Source of the DNA: Stenotrophomonas maltophilia
GTDB lineage: Bacteria > Pseudomonadota > Gammaproteobacteria > Xanthomonadales > Xanthomonadaceae
Length of the DNA: 64,000 nt
Direction: 5' to 3'
Assembly (NCBI RefSeq): GCF_002799245.1
Contig: NZ_NEQV01000004.1
Location: 62,001-126,000 of the forward strand
The position numbers and the translations under genes were made by a program. A model generated the notes under the pieces. The model was not told the origin of the DNA. It made no database searches and saw nothing but the letters and a program-made list of their open reading frames with translations. Shown here piece by piece: positions 29,335-38,154 of the stretch (within the stretch, counting starts at the first letter, position 1; the number at the start of each line of letters is the position of its first letter).

Positions 29335-29883
29335 TCACAGCGGAACCAGCGCATAGCCTTGCTGCTGCAGCGTGATGATGCTGGTCAACGCCGAAAGCGA
29401 TATTGCGATGCTGGGTGCCAGCGAGTTGCTGTCCAGCTGCCGGGAGTGCAAGGCCTGGCCGCACACGAACATTTGCACTCCCGCCGCCGACAGTTGCGCG
29501 ATCAGCCCGAGGTTCGGGTTAGCGACCCCATGGCGGACGCGGTACGCGGGATCAGCCAGCGCTGAATCCGTTGCTCCTTCGCTGAGCAGCACGACGAAGT
29601 CCAACTGCTTCTTCGTCACTCCGCTTGCCTTGAGGAGGTTGACGGCGCGCGCGACCCGCTCCAAGCCCGGATCCGTCGCAGCGGGTGAAGCCGGCGCCAC
29701 GGTCAGGCTGAATACCGCCCGCCGGCGCATTTTCGGGTCGGGTTGGTGGGCGGCGTCCGGCAGGACGATCGCTTTGCCATGCATGGCGATAGTGTGGGCG
29801 GGAGACGTCGCCGGCGTCGCCGCCTGCGCGAAGTAGGTCATGCCCGCCAGCACCAGGCCCAATAGCAAGGATGTGCCCCGCAT
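29335..29883 (-). CDS. DsrE-family periplasmic protein
   Basis: This 182-residue protein has a signal peptide (LLLGLVLAGMTYFAQA) and a DsrE/DsrF-like fold, with a conserved-looking cysteine in VQMFVCGQAL. Members of the fold carry sulfur or act in sulfur relay. It is the last gene of a four-gene operon with DsbG-, TlpA- and DsbD-like proteins, so a periplasmic thiol or persulfide function is likely. Confidence 0.75.
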   Translation of the reverse strand: MRGTSLLLGLVLAGMTYFAQAATPATSPAHTIAMHGKAIVLPDAAHQPDPKMRRRAVFSLTVAPASPAATDPGLERVARAVNLLKASGVTKKQLDFVVLLSEGATDSALADPAYRVRHGVANPNLGLIAQLSAAGVQMFVCGQALHSRQLDSNSLAPSIAISLSALTSIITLQQQGYALVPL

Positions 29884-30716
29884 CAGCGCGGTCCGAGCAC
29901 GGTGGCCAGGTCATCTGGTGCCGGCATGCCGGCTCGGCGCTGGACCGTGCCGTTGTCGTCGCGGAACAGGATGCCCGGCGTGCCTTGGAACCCTAGTTGG
30001 ACCATCAGTCTTTGGTTCGCATCGAGGGTGGCGCGCACATTGGCGGGCACGGAGGCCGCCGGCTTGATGCCGCCTGAGCTGTAGCTGGTTTCATTGCGAC
30101 GGAGCGCCTCCGACGGCGAGCTGGCGGTCATGATCGTGGCAACCTTGTTGGCGCTGTCCGGACGGATCACACCGACCATGATGTGCCGCAGTTGCACCTT
30201 GCCCGAATCCACCCACGGCCGCGCTGCACTCCAGAACTTGTTGCAGAACGGGCAGTTCGGGTCGCTGAACGTGTAGATCACGCGGGGCGCATCTGCCTTT
30301 CCGTCGGCGATCCATTCGCTCGCCTCCAGCAGTGCCCAGGTGCGGGCCGACATCGGACCGGCGACAAGTCGCTGCAGCGCCTCGGCGCCGATGTCCTCGC
30401 CCTTTGCATTGATCAGCGTCCCAACGACGGCATGTTCGCCTTCGTTGGTCGCGTATACCGCCACGGGCTGCTGGCCTGCGACGCCTGCAAAGCCGCGAAG
30501 ACCCGATGGGGCGTCGAACTCGCCGAGCACTTCGAAACCCTGGGCTTCAATGGCTTCGATCACGGCGGGCCTTTCAGTCTCCGGGTTGCTGGTGGCGTTC
30601 GTTGGGACAGCCGGTGCGGTGGAAACCGACTTTTCCTCGGCGGCCTGACTGCAACCGGTGGCGAGCAGCAGGGCGGACGAAAGCAGTATTGCAGTGGGGT
30701 TCACTCGTGCCATCAC
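29883..30716 (-). CDS. dsbG: DsbG-like thiol:disulfide interchange lipoprotein
   Basis: This 277-residue protein has a lipoprotein signal (LLATGC) and a thioredoxin fold with the active site NCPFC in FSDPNCPFCNKFW. An N-terminal dimerisation-like region precedes it. It would act in the periplasm on protein thiols and receive electrons from the DsbD-like protein coded upstream. It is equivalent in place to ScsC of the Scs copper-tolerance loci, although its sequence looks more like DsbG. Confidence 0.85.
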   Translation of the reverse strand: MMARVNPTAILLSSALLLATGCSQAAEEKSVSTAPAVPTNATSNPETERPAVIEAIEAQGFEVLGEFDAPSGLRGFAGVAGQQPVAVYATNEGEHAVVGTLINAKGEDIGAEALQRLVAGPMSARTWALLEASEWIADGKADAPRVIYTFSDPNCPFCNKFWSAARPWVDSGKVQLRHIMVGVIRPDSANKVATIMTASSPSEALRRNETSYSSGGIKPAASVPANVRATLDANQRLMVQLGFQGTPGILFRDDNGTVQRRAGMPAPDDLATVLGPR

Positions 30717-31567
30717 GGCACCTCCTTGGTTGGAAGGGTTGGGGGACTCGATGAGGGCGCAGCACCGAAGCGCCGCAGCTTTACGGCAAGGCTCGCATTC
30801 GAGAGTTCGCCCATGTGGGTGTCCACAAGCCGGCCGTCGGCATCGAAGAACAGCGTCGTTGGCAGGCCGCGCGAGCCGGACTCCTGCATTACGGACGAGA
30901 ATGGATCGAGCAGCACATTGCTCAGTTGCAGGTGACTCTCGCGCAGGTAGTCACGGATCTCCGATTCGGATTCCCCCTGATTGACGAAGACGAACGTCAC
31001 GTCGCCGCGTTCTTCCTGCGCCTTGGCCAGGACCGGCATTTCGCGGCGACACGGCGGGCACCACGTCGCCCACAGGTTCACGACCATCGGCTCGCCGGTC
31101 ATCGCCGAAAGCTTCGTGCTGCCGCCGTCGAGCGTGCTCAGTTCGGTCGCCGGCAGTTTCACCACCGACTGCTGCATCAACAGCAGCGCGCCACCGAGAA
31201 CGGCCCAGGAAGCCAGCCCTGCGATCGCACCGAACAGCAGCGGACGTCGCAGCGCGGGAGCGTTTCGCGCTCGCCATGCGCCGAATGCGAGGCCCGCGAG
31301 CACGCCCGCCCAGATCGAGAAGCCGCCGTCGCCGATGCGGACAATTGACCACGGATCCGCGAGGTACTGCGGCCACCATGCGAGCACGAAGGCTAGCCGC
31401 GCCGCGAGCACGCCGACCATCAGCATGTCGAGGAACGTCGAAAGCGGCTTGATCGCGGGTTGCCCGGGCAAGGGCACAACGAACTGCCGGGCGACCAGTG
31501 CGGCAATCGCGAGTGCGACCAGCAGCACCACCAGGGACATGGGAAACGGGCCAAGACTGACCATCAT
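30713..31567 (-). CDS. TlpA-like thioredoxin with multi-helix membrane anchor (ScsD-like)
   Basis: This 284-residue protein has several N-terminal membrane segments that resemble the prolipoprotein diacylglyceryl transferase fold, followed by a thioredoxin domain with active site WATWCPPC. ATG 31567 overlaps the dsbD stop. It likely passes electrons in the periplasm, as TlpA/ScsD do. The Lgt-like part lacks evidence of enzyme activity and may serve only as an anchor. Confidence 0.8.
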   Translation of the reverse strand: MMVSLGPFPMSLVVLLVALAIAALVARQFVVPLPGQPAIKPLSTFLDMLMVGVLAARLAFVLAWWPQYLADPWSIVRIGDGGFSIWAGVLAGLAFGAWRARNAPALRRPLLFGAIAGLASWAVLGGALLLMQQSVVKLPATELSTLDGGSTKLSAMTGEPMVVNLWATWCPPCRREMPVLAKAQEERGDVTFVFVNQGESESEIRDYLRESHLQLSNVLLDPFSSVMQESGSRGLPTTLFFDADGRLVDTHMGELSNASLAVKLRRFGAAPSSSPPTLPTKEVP

Positions 31568-33519
31568 TGCGCTCCTTGCTGGACGCGCTGCAGGCGGGCC
31601 AGGAATGCTTCGGGGGTGATCTCGCCCACCGTGCGCTCGGCGCGGTGTTCTTGGCCGTCGGGTCCGATGAGCAGCAACGTCGGCGGACCGGCCACCTGCC
31701 ATGCCTTCATCAATGCCCGATCGGCCACATCGTTGGCGGTGACGTCGGGCCTCACGACCTGCATGCCGGCGAGCATCGATGCCACCTGCGGATCACCGAA
31801 CACTTCCCGTTCGATGACATGGCAGGAAACGCACCAGTCGGCGTAGAAATCGACCAGCGTCCATTGGCCTCGCGCACCGGCTTCGGCGATGCGACGTGAA
31901 AGGTCGTCGGCCGTCTTGGCTTGGACGAAGGCGACCGTCGGCGCGGCTGTCTGCGCACTCGCATCGCCGGCACCGAGTCGTTCCAGGGGGCGCCACGGAT
32001 CGCCGGAGCCGCTGGCACCGCCAATCATGAGTGCCAGTGCCCAGACCGCCGACGCGGCTGCAAAATAGCGCGGCAGCCACAGGCGCAGCGGGCCGCTTGC
32101 AGGCGGTGCGACCAGGGCCAGGAAACCCGCCGCCACGCCGAGCAGCCAGGCGCCCCATAGCACCAGCGCCGTCGCCGGTGCCAGCACCCGCGCCAGCACC
32201 GATATCGCCAACGCCAGCAGGACGTAGCCGAAGACCGCCTTGACGCGATCCATCCACGCGCCGGGGCGCGGCAGGATGCGTGCGCCGAACACCGCAATCG
32301 CGAGCAGGGGCAATCCCATGCCCAGCCCAAGCGCGAACAGCGCCAGGCCGCCGGTCAGCGCGCTGCCGGACTGGCTGATGTAGAGCAGCGCGCCGGCAAG
32401 TGGCGCAGTCATGCACGGTCCCACCAGCAGCGCGGACAGGAACCCGAGCGCGGCGGCGCCAGCGAGCGTGCCGCCGCGCTGCTGGCGACCGGCGCGATCC
32501 AGGCGGTTGCCGAGCCACGCCGGCAACTGCAGCTCGAACGCACCGAACATCGACAGCGCAAGCACCACGAACACCGCCGCGAAGGCGCCCAACAGCCACG
32601 GGTTCTGCAAGGCCGCCTGCAGGTTGGCACCGGCGATCCCGGCGGCCACGCCGAGCGCGGCGTAGGTCAACGCCATCGGCAGAACGTAGGCCACCGACAA
32701 GGCGAGCGCACGCCGCGTGGTCGGCTGTCCGCCAACGATCAGGCTGGAAACGATCGGGATCATCGGCAGCGTGCACGGCGTGAACGCGAGCAGCAGCCCC
32801 ATGCCGAAGAACACCGCGACCGACGCGAACAGGCTGGCATCGGCGAGGCGGCTGGCGAAGCGCTGGTCCTCGCCGGCAACGGAAGGCGCCGGGGCGGCCT
32901 CCCTGATCGAGCCCGTGACGGATGATGCGCCGACGCCTGCCGAGTTTTGTGCGACGGAGGCCGCAGAGGGGGAGGTGGGCGGCTGCGGGGCGCTGTCGCT
33001 TGTCGCCTTTTCCGAGGGCGGCGTCGTCGCTGCGGTGTCCACAGCGGCATTGGTTGCCGGTGGCGTCTCGACCGATGGCAGATCGACCGGCATGGTCTGC
33101 GGCGGATAGCAGATGCCGGCATCTGCGCAGCCCTGCCAATGCAGCGTCGCCGAGCGTGCGTCGCCACCATTGACTATGATTTCGACAGTGTCGTAATAGA
33201 CCTCGGTGCGGCCGAAGAACTCGTCGGTTTTCGCCCTGCCGTTCGACAACTGCAGCGGCAACGCCTTGCCGCCGTCGAGAACAACGCTCAGGCGGTGTCG
33301 ATAGAGGTAGTAGCCCGGCGCGATAGTGCCGCTCAGCCGGGTCGCGCCATCCTTCACGGCCGTTGCCTCGACCCTGAACACCTCGCTGACCTCGAGGAAC
33401 TCGGGCTGCTGCTGCCCGCTCGGTGGTGCGAGCCAGCCTTGCGCCATCGCGGGCACGGGAACCGCCAACATCGGCAACATCAACAGGCTTAGCAACAACC
33501 GGCGCAGCAACAGCATCAT
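31564..33519 (-). CDS. dsbD: DsbD-like thiol:disulfide interchange protein (ScsB-like)
   Basis: This 651-residue inner-membrane protein moves electrons from the cytosol to periplasmic thiol proteins. A signal peptide is followed by the alpha domain with a redox pair in GCADAGICYPPQ, then about eight membrane segments with cysteines (FTPCTLPMIP and GPCMTAPLAG), and a C-terminal thioredoxin gamma domain with WCVSC. It is the first gene of the operon and divergent from the two-component genes. Confidence 0.93.
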   Translation of the reverse strand: MMLLLRRLLLSLLMLPMLAVPVPAMAQGWLAPPSGQQQPEFLEVSEVFRVEATAVKDGATRLSGTIAPGYYLYRHRLSVVLDGGKALPLQLSNGRAKTDEFFGRTEVYYDTVEIIVNGGDARSATLHWQGCADAGICYPPQTMPVDLPSVETPPATNAAVDTAATTPPSEKATSDSAPQPPTSPSAASVAQNSAGVGASSVTGSIREAAPAPSVAGEDQRFASRLADASLFASVAVFFGMGLLLAFTPCTLPMIPIVSSLIVGGQPTTRRALALSVAYVLPMALTYAALGVAAGIAGANLQAALQNPWLLGAFAAVFVVLALSMFGAFELQLPAWLGNRLDRAGRQQRGGTLAGAAALGFLSALLVGPCMTAPLAGALLYISQSGSALTGGLALFALGLGMGLPLLAIAVFGARILPRPGAWMDRVKAVFGYVLLALAISVLARVLAPATALVLWGAWLLGVAAGFLALVAPPASGPLRLWLPRYFAAASAVWALALMIGGASGSGDPWRPLERLGAGDASAQTAAPTVAFVQAKTADDLSRRIAEAGARGQWTLVDFYADWCVSCHVIEREVFGDPQVASMLAGMQVVRPDVTANDVADRALMKAWQVAGPPTLLLIGPDGQEHRAERTVGEITPEAFLARLQRVQQGAQ

Positions 33520-33560
33520 TCAGTACTCCGGAGATCCAGGCCGGCCACGATGAAGGCGCG

Positions 33561-33578
33561 CGATTAAGTCACGATTAA
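33561..33578. promoter_or_regulatory. PmrA/QseB-type direct repeat operator
   Basis: Two copies of CGATTAA start 11 bp apart, giving TTAA-N7-TTAA, the form bound by response regulators of the PmrA/QseB group. The site lies between dsbD (minus) and the response regulator gene (plus) and could let the regulator control both. Confidence 0.6.
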
Positions 33579-33672
33579 AGGCCCCCCAGGCTGGAGCCAT
33601 GACCCGGCGGTGGCGACGCCGGGTACCCTGCGCTAGGATGCAGCGCGCATCTGGTTTCCGGAGTTGGCATCA

Positions 33673-34338
33673 ATGAGGATCCTGGTCGTTGAGGACGACG
33701 AATTGATCGCCCGGGGCATAGTCTCCGGTCTTCGGGCTTTTGGAATGACAGCCGATCGCGTGGAGAGCGTCGCGCACGCCGAACTCGCGCGACAGACGAC
33801 CCATTGCGACGCGATGGTGCTGGACCTTGGGCTGCCCGACGAGGACGGTATGCAGCTGCTGGTGCGCATGCGCCAGAGCGGTGATGAATTGCCGGTGCTG
33901 CTGCTGACCGCGCGCGATGCGGTGGAAGATCGCATCGCCGGCCTGCAAGGCGGCGCCGACGACTATCTGGTCAAACCGTTCGATCTCGGCGAGCTCGTGG
34001 CACGGCTGCACGCCTTGTCGAGGCGTGCCGCTGGCCGCAGCGTGAACCTAATCGAAGCCGGTTCACTGGCGCTGGATCCCGCCAGTGGGCAGGCTTGGCT
34101 CGACGGCATACCCGTCGACCTGTCGCGTCGCGAGACCGCACTGCTCGCCAGCCTGATGCAGGCAGGCGGGCGCTGCCTGTCCGGCGAACAGCTCAAGGAC
34201 AGCCTGTACGGTTTCGAACAGGAGGTCGGCAGCAACGCAATCAACGTGCACATCCATCACCTGCGCCGGAAACTCGGTGCCGATGTCATTCAAACCGTGC
34301 GCGGACTCGGATATCGGTTCGGCAGGGCCGAGCCATGA
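33673..34338 (+). CDS. OmpR-family response regulator
   Basis: This 221-residue protein has a receiver domain (acidic pair in VVEDDE, phosphoacceptor Asp in MVLDLGLPDEDG, Lys in VKPFDLGE) and a winged-helix C-terminus ending INVHIHHLRRKLGADVIQTVRGLGYRF. It is of the QseB/PmrA type. ATG 33673 is preferred to a TTG 9 bp upstream. Together with the kinase it likely controls the adjacent thiol-redox operon. Confidence 0.93.
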   Translation: MRILVVEDDELIARGIVSGLRAFGMTADRVESVAHAELARQTTHCDAMVLDLGLPDEDGMQLLVRMRQSGDELPVLLLTARDAVEDRIAGLQGGADDYLVKPFDLGELVARLHALSRRAAGRSVNLIEAGSLALDPASGQAWLDGIPVDLSRRETALLASLMQAGGRCLSGEQLKDSLYGFEQEVGSNAINVHIHHLRRKLGADVIQTVRGLGYRFGRAEP

Positions 34339-35663
34339 GCCTGCGATTCCGCCTGGTGCTGACAATCGGCATCGCCTTGGCGGTGCTGTGGAGCGTGGCG
34401 GCGGCGTGGATGCTGCGTGACCTCGATCGCAACCTGCAGCATACCCTCGACGACCGGCTGGCGATGTCGGCACGCATGGTGTCCGGACTGCTGGCGCAGG
34501 GCGCGTTGGTGGGCGCCTCGCCGGTAGCGGCGGCTGATGCGGTGACCGTTGCCGGCAGTCGCGGGATGGCGTGCCAGATACGCTCGCTGCGTGGGGAGGT
34601 GATCGCCACCACCCAGGGCGCATCCAGCGCACTGATGGCGACCGACGCGCCGGGCTATCGCACGCGTGAGATCGAGGGTACGGCGTGGCGTACCTACACG
34701 CTGGAGGCGAACGGTTACAGCATTACCACTGCCGACAGTCTCGGTGAGCGTGCCGAACTGAGCCGCCAGATCGCGCTGGCGGCCGGGCTGCCGTTCCTGA
34801 TTGCCGCGGTGGGTGGCTTGCTTGCGTTGTGGCTGGGCGCGGGCCGTGCGCTCGCGCCGCTCGATCGGCTGCGTCGCACGCTTGCGCAACGCCAGCCCGA
34901 TGCCGACGAGCCCCTCGACGCGCAACCAATGCCGGGCGAACTCCGGCCATTGGTCGAATCCCTCAACCACCTGCTGCAGCGCGTTTCCGACGCGGTGTCA
35001 CGAGAGCGCAGCTTCACCAACCATGCTGCGCACGAACTGCGCACACCCTTGACTGCGATCGACACTCACCTGCAGGTTGCGCGGCTGACTGGTGGCGAGG
35101 ACTCACGACGTGCGCTGGCCGATGCCGGTGAAGGCGTGCAGCGTATGCGTGCGACGCTGGACCAGTTGCTGATGCTGGCGCGGGTCGAAGGACGGCTGCC
35201 GTTCGACGACGGACAGTGGATCACCGCCGCGCAGGTGGTGGAGCAGGCGGTGGCGGCCAGCAGTCCGGCGGCCAATGGCCGGGTCGTTGTCGTGGCTGGA
35301 AGCGGTAGTCAGGCGGTGCCGGCGGTGCCTCCCGCGCTGTCCGTGGCGGCGTTGCGCAACCTCGTCGACAACGCGTTGCGCTATTCGCCTCCGGGAAGTG
35401 CCGTAGACCTTGTTGCTGATGCCGATGCCACCACGGTACGGTTCCGTCTGACCGATCGTGGCGCTGGTCTCGAACCTGACGAGTACCGGCAGGCGACGCA
35501 ACGGTTCTGGCGAGGACGCGCGACCGGCAGCGCAGGAGGCAGCGGGTTGGGGTTGACGATCGTCGAGGCAATCGCCGAGCGTCATGGCGGGTACGTGGTC
35601 TTGCGTCCCAGGGAGGGAGGTGGGACGGTCGCGGAGCTCGTCCTGCCGAGGCAGGACGGTTAG
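34335..35663 (+). CDS. Sensor histidine kinase
   Basis: This 442-residue protein has two membrane helices around a periplasmic sensor region (about residues 35-140), a HAMP-like linker, the H box FTNHAAHELRTPLTAID, and an HATPase domain with the N box LRNLVDNALRYSPPG and glycine-rich G boxes (DRGAGLEP and GGSGLGLTIV). Its ATG overlaps the regulator stop. The stimulus is unknown; thiol stress or metals would fit the neighbours. Confidence 0.93.
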   Translation: MSLRFRLVLTIGIALAVLWSVAAAWMLRDLDRNLQHTLDDRLAMSARMVSGLLAQGALVGASPVAAADAVTVAGSRGMACQIRSLRGEVIATTQGASSALMATDAPGYRTREIEGTAWRTYTLEANGYSITTADSLGERAELSRQIALAAGLPFLIAAVGGLLALWLGAGRALAPLDRLRRTLAQRQPDADEPLDAQPMPGELRPLVESLNHLLQRVSDAVSRERSFTNHAAHELRTPLTAIDTHLQVARLTGGEDSRRALADAGEGVQRMRATLDQLLMLARVEGRLPFDDGQWITAAQVVEQAVAASSPAANGRVVVVAGSGSQAVPAVPPALSVAALRNLVDNALRYSPPGSAVDLVADADATTVRFRLTDRGAGLEPDEYRQATQRFWRGRATGSAGGSGLGLTIVEAIAERHGGYVVLRPREGGGTVAELVLPRQDG

Positions 35664-35702
35664 ATTCGGCGGCCGTGGAATGCCTCCAACCCCCGACCCT
35701 CG

Positions 35703-36467
35703 CTAACCTTGGGGGCTTTCCGCCATTTCCTGACAGTACTGGCGAAGGTGCTCCGGCAGGTCCGGAGGACACTGCCCGCACGCCTTGTTACCCGGCACGG
35801 CATAGTCGATGAACTTCGGGTATGGCAGGTTCAGGTTTTCCATCAGCTCGATGAAATCCTCGAGCGTGCGTTCGGCGCCGAGCCGCGGGTTGCGCTGCTT
35901 CTCCTGCGCGATGCTCGATACCCACCGCCCCTGGTAGTCATGCGCCGGGTACACGAGCGTCTCGCCCGGGAGGCCGAACAGCCGACCGCGTACGCTCTCG
36001 TACAGTTCACGCGCGTCGCCGCTCTGGAAGTCCGTACGGCCGCAGCCGTCGATCAGCAGCGCGTCGCCGGTGAACACGCGGTCATTCATCACCAACGCGA
36101 AGTGGTTGTCGGTGTGGCCGGGCGTATGCATCGGGTCTATGCGCACGCCGCCGACCTGCAGGGGGACGCCGTCTTCCATCGGCACGTCGGTACAGGACAA
36201 TGCATCGAGCGCGGGGGTAGCGATGCGGCTGCCTACCTCCCGCCGGAGCATCGACGCCGACGTGATGTGGTCCGCATGAATGTGCGTGTCGATCGTCATA
36301 ACGAGATTCAGACCGAGCTCGTTGACTACCTGCAGGTCGCGCTGCCAGGCGGGCATCACCGGATCCACGAGGGCGGCTTCGCGCGTTTCGGGGCAGGCGA
36401 TCAGATAGGTGTAGGTCGAAGACACCGGCTCGAAGAGCTGGCGGAAGATGGTGGCGGGACCGATCAT
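35703..36467 (-). CDS. Persulfide dioxygenase-like MBL hydrolase (ETHE1 family)
   Basis: This 254-residue protein has the metallo-beta-lactamase motif THIHADH and further ligands in TPGHTDNH, VFTGDALL and YPAHDYQG. The single mononuclear iron site and the SGDARELYESV segment fit the ETHE1 persulfide dioxygenases, which oxidise glutathione persulfide to sulfite. It is the last gene of the bigR operon, with its start overlapping the DUF442 gene. Confidence 0.87.
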   Translation of the reverse strand: MIGPATIFRQLFEPVSSTYTYLIACPETREAALVDPVMPAWQRDLQVVNELGLNLVMTIDTHIHADHITSASMLRREVGSRIATPALDALSCTDVPMEDGVPLQVGGVRIDPMHTPGHTDNHFALVMNDRVFTGDALLIDGCGRTDFQSGDARELYESVRGRLFGLPGETLVYPAHDYQGRWVSSIAQEKQRNPRLGAERTLEDFIELMENLNLPYPKFIDYAVPGNKACGQCPPDLPEHLRQYCQEMAESPQG

Positions 36468-36904
36468 GACCGGGCTCCTTCGTTTTCCGCGAGCGCGACC
36501 ACCGCCGGCTCCAGCGTCGCCAGACCGGCCTCACGGCCGCGCTTGAGCGCCGCTTCCAGCGAGCAGCCGCGGTTGAGTGTCGCGTCAAGCGCGATCATTG
36601 CGCCCACGCGGTTGGAACTCGCGCAATGGATCAGGACCCCGCCTTCGCGGCGCGCATCGTCCAGCGTCTGGCCGAACTCGCGCACCCGGGCTCGGTCGAG
36701 ATCGGCGGCGCCGGCGATCGGCAGCGATACGTAGTGCACGCCGAGCCGGGCGGCCTCGGCGGCTTCGTCGTACTCCGCCGGCTCTTCTGGGGCACGCAGA
36801 TTGATAACCGTACGCACGCCCTCGCGCACGAGTTCGGCCAGATGCGCAGGCGTGGGCTGCCCACCGGCGTAGTGATCTTCAGCGAAGCGCCAGGGTGTGT
36901 TCAT
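36464..36904 (-). CDS. DUF442 phosphatase-like protein, possible sulfurtransferase partner
   Basis: This 146-residue protein has the protein-tyrosine-phosphatase-like loop HCASSNRVG. DUF442 domains are found fused or adjacent to persulfide dioxygenases in sulfide-detoxification operons such as that of Xylella BigR. The catalytic Cys and Arg are both present. It overlaps the ETHE1-like gene by 4 bp. Confidence 0.85.
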   Translation of the reverse strand: MNTPWRFAEDHYAGGQPTPAHLAELVREGVRTVINLRAPEEPAEYDEAAEAARLGVHYVSLPIAGAADLDRARVREFGQTLDDARREGGVLIHCASSNRVGAMIALDATLNRGCSLEAALKRGREAGLATLEPAVVALAENEGARS

Positions 36905-36940
36905 GGGAGCCTCCGGAACGTTTGCGGGGAAGAACGAAAT

Positions 36941-37726
36941 TCAGATCCAGCCGAGTTCACTCGCGGTGCGGTACAGCATGTACACCGCGACGACGACGAT
37001 CAGGCCGGCAAGCACCGTGTTGAGCACGCCCTTGCGGTCGCCCAGGCGTGTGGCGAGGCGGGCGCCAAACAGACTGCCGACCGCGCCGCCGCCGATGAAC
37101 GCCACCGCAAGCGACCAGGCGACCAGTCCGGAGCTCGCGTAGCTCAATGCGGTGGTCAGTCCGAAGGCGGTAACGGCGAGCAGCGATGAACCGACCGCGA
37201 ACAGGATCGGCATGCCGGTCGAGGCGATCAGGCCCGGTACTACCAGAAAGCCCCCTCCAATACCGAAGAAACCCGACAGGAGCCCGGTGACCGCGCCCGA
37301 ACCCAGCAGCTTCGGCGCGTTGCCCCGATTGAGCACCACCGCCGGATCCCCTTCACTTCCGCGCGGGCGGAACATCATGCCGGCGACCACGAGCATCAGG
37401 AGCGCGAACAATGCAAGCAGCTGCTGCCCGTCCATGGCCTTGCCGAGCATCGCCCCGAACCACGCGCCCAGCACGCCGGCGATAGCGAACGCCGCGGCGC
37501 AACGCCACTTCACGTTGCGCTTGCGGGCATGGTTGGTCAGGCCGATAAGTGCGTTGGCCGCAACCGCAAGCGCGCTGGTGCCGATCGCCACATGCGGGTC
37601 GCGCACCCCGACGAGGTAGACCATGAGCGGGACCGCGAGAATGGAGCCGCCGCCACCGACCAGCCCGAGCGTGAAGCCGACGACGCCGCCGGAAATGACC
37701 CCCATCACTAACTGGAACGTGGTCAT
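36941..37726 (-). CDS. TauE/SafE-family permease
   Basis: This 261-residue protein has eight or so membrane helices and two glycine-rich repeats, GLVGGGGSILAVPLMVYLVG and SGFFGIGGGFLVVPGLI, typical of the family that moves sulfite or other sulfur anions outward. Its start overlaps the bigR stop by 3 bp. In BigR operons this permease is thought to export sulfite formed by the dioxygenase. Confidence 0.88.
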   Translation of the reverse strand: MTTFQLVMGVISGGVVGFTLGLVGGGGSILAVPLMVYLVGVRDPHVAIGTSALAVAANALIGLTNHARKRNVKWRCAAAFAIAGVLGAWFGAMLGKAMDGQQLLALFALLMLVVAGMMFRPRGSEGDPAVVLNRGNAPKLLGSGAVTGLLSGFFGIGGGFLVVPGLIASTGMPILFAVGSSLLAVTAFGLTTALSYASSGLVAWSLAVAFIGGGAVGSLFGARLATRLGDRKGVLNTVLAGLIVVVAVYMLYRTASELGWI

Positions 37727-38067
37727 TGGACAGCCTCCTGGCTGCCACAGTAGGCGGCGTATAGCGTATCGAGCACGCTTGCAGCAGGGCCCTCGGCTAG
37801 CGCGTAGTAGATGGTCTGCGCCTCGCGACGCGTCGTGACGAGCTGCATCTCGCGCAGTACGGCCAGGTGCTGCGACAGGGCGGACATGCTGAGCCCGGTA
37901 ATCGGCTGCAACTCTCCTACCGAAGCCTCGCCCTCGACCAGCTGGCACAGCACGAGCAGGCGTGCCGGATGGGCCAGTGCCTTCAACAGTGCGGCCGCTT
38001 CATTGGCATGCTGCGCCATCTGCTCGGTCGAGGGCATCGGACGTATCTTCTTTGATGAACGGGCCAT
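37723..38067 (-). CDS. bigR: ArsR-type repressor, BigR/SqrR-like
   Basis: This 114-residue winged-helix protein has two well-placed cysteines, one in LLVLCQLVEGE and one in YAAYCGSQ, which in BigR and SqrR form a di- or trisulfide when sulfide-derived persulfides appear, releasing DNA. The DNA-binding helix is in GLSMSALSQHLAVL. It is divergent from the blh-yeeE genes and heads the permease-DUF442-dioxygenase operon, the usual BigR context. Confidence 0.85.
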   Translation of the reverse strand: MARSSKKIRPMPSTEQMAQHANEAAALLKALAHPARLLVLCQLVEGEASVGELQPITGLSMSALSQHLAVLREMQLVTTRREAQTIYYALAEGPAASVLDTLYAAYCGSQEAVQ

Positions 38068-38090
38068 GGCGGATGTAGTTTAGTAAGTTC

Positions 38091-38119
38091 TTGACAAGGA
38101 CAGGTGACGAATGTAATGT
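38091..38119 (+). promoter_or_regulatory. Sigma-70 promoter for the blh-yeeE operon
   Basis: TTGACA (38091-38096) is followed after 17 bp by TAATGT (38114-38119). It lies in the 87-bp gap between bigR and blh and is the likely target of BigR repression. An AT-rich stretch (AGTTTAGTAAG) overlaps the -35 side. Confidence 0.65.
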
Positions 38120-38154
38120 AGCAGTACCTAAAGTACAGAGCAAGAAGCTGTCAA

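Noticed and set aside
28925-29464. 179-codon minus-strand frame after the IS
   Set aside because: No family resemblance, and it overlaps the DsrE gene end in another frame.
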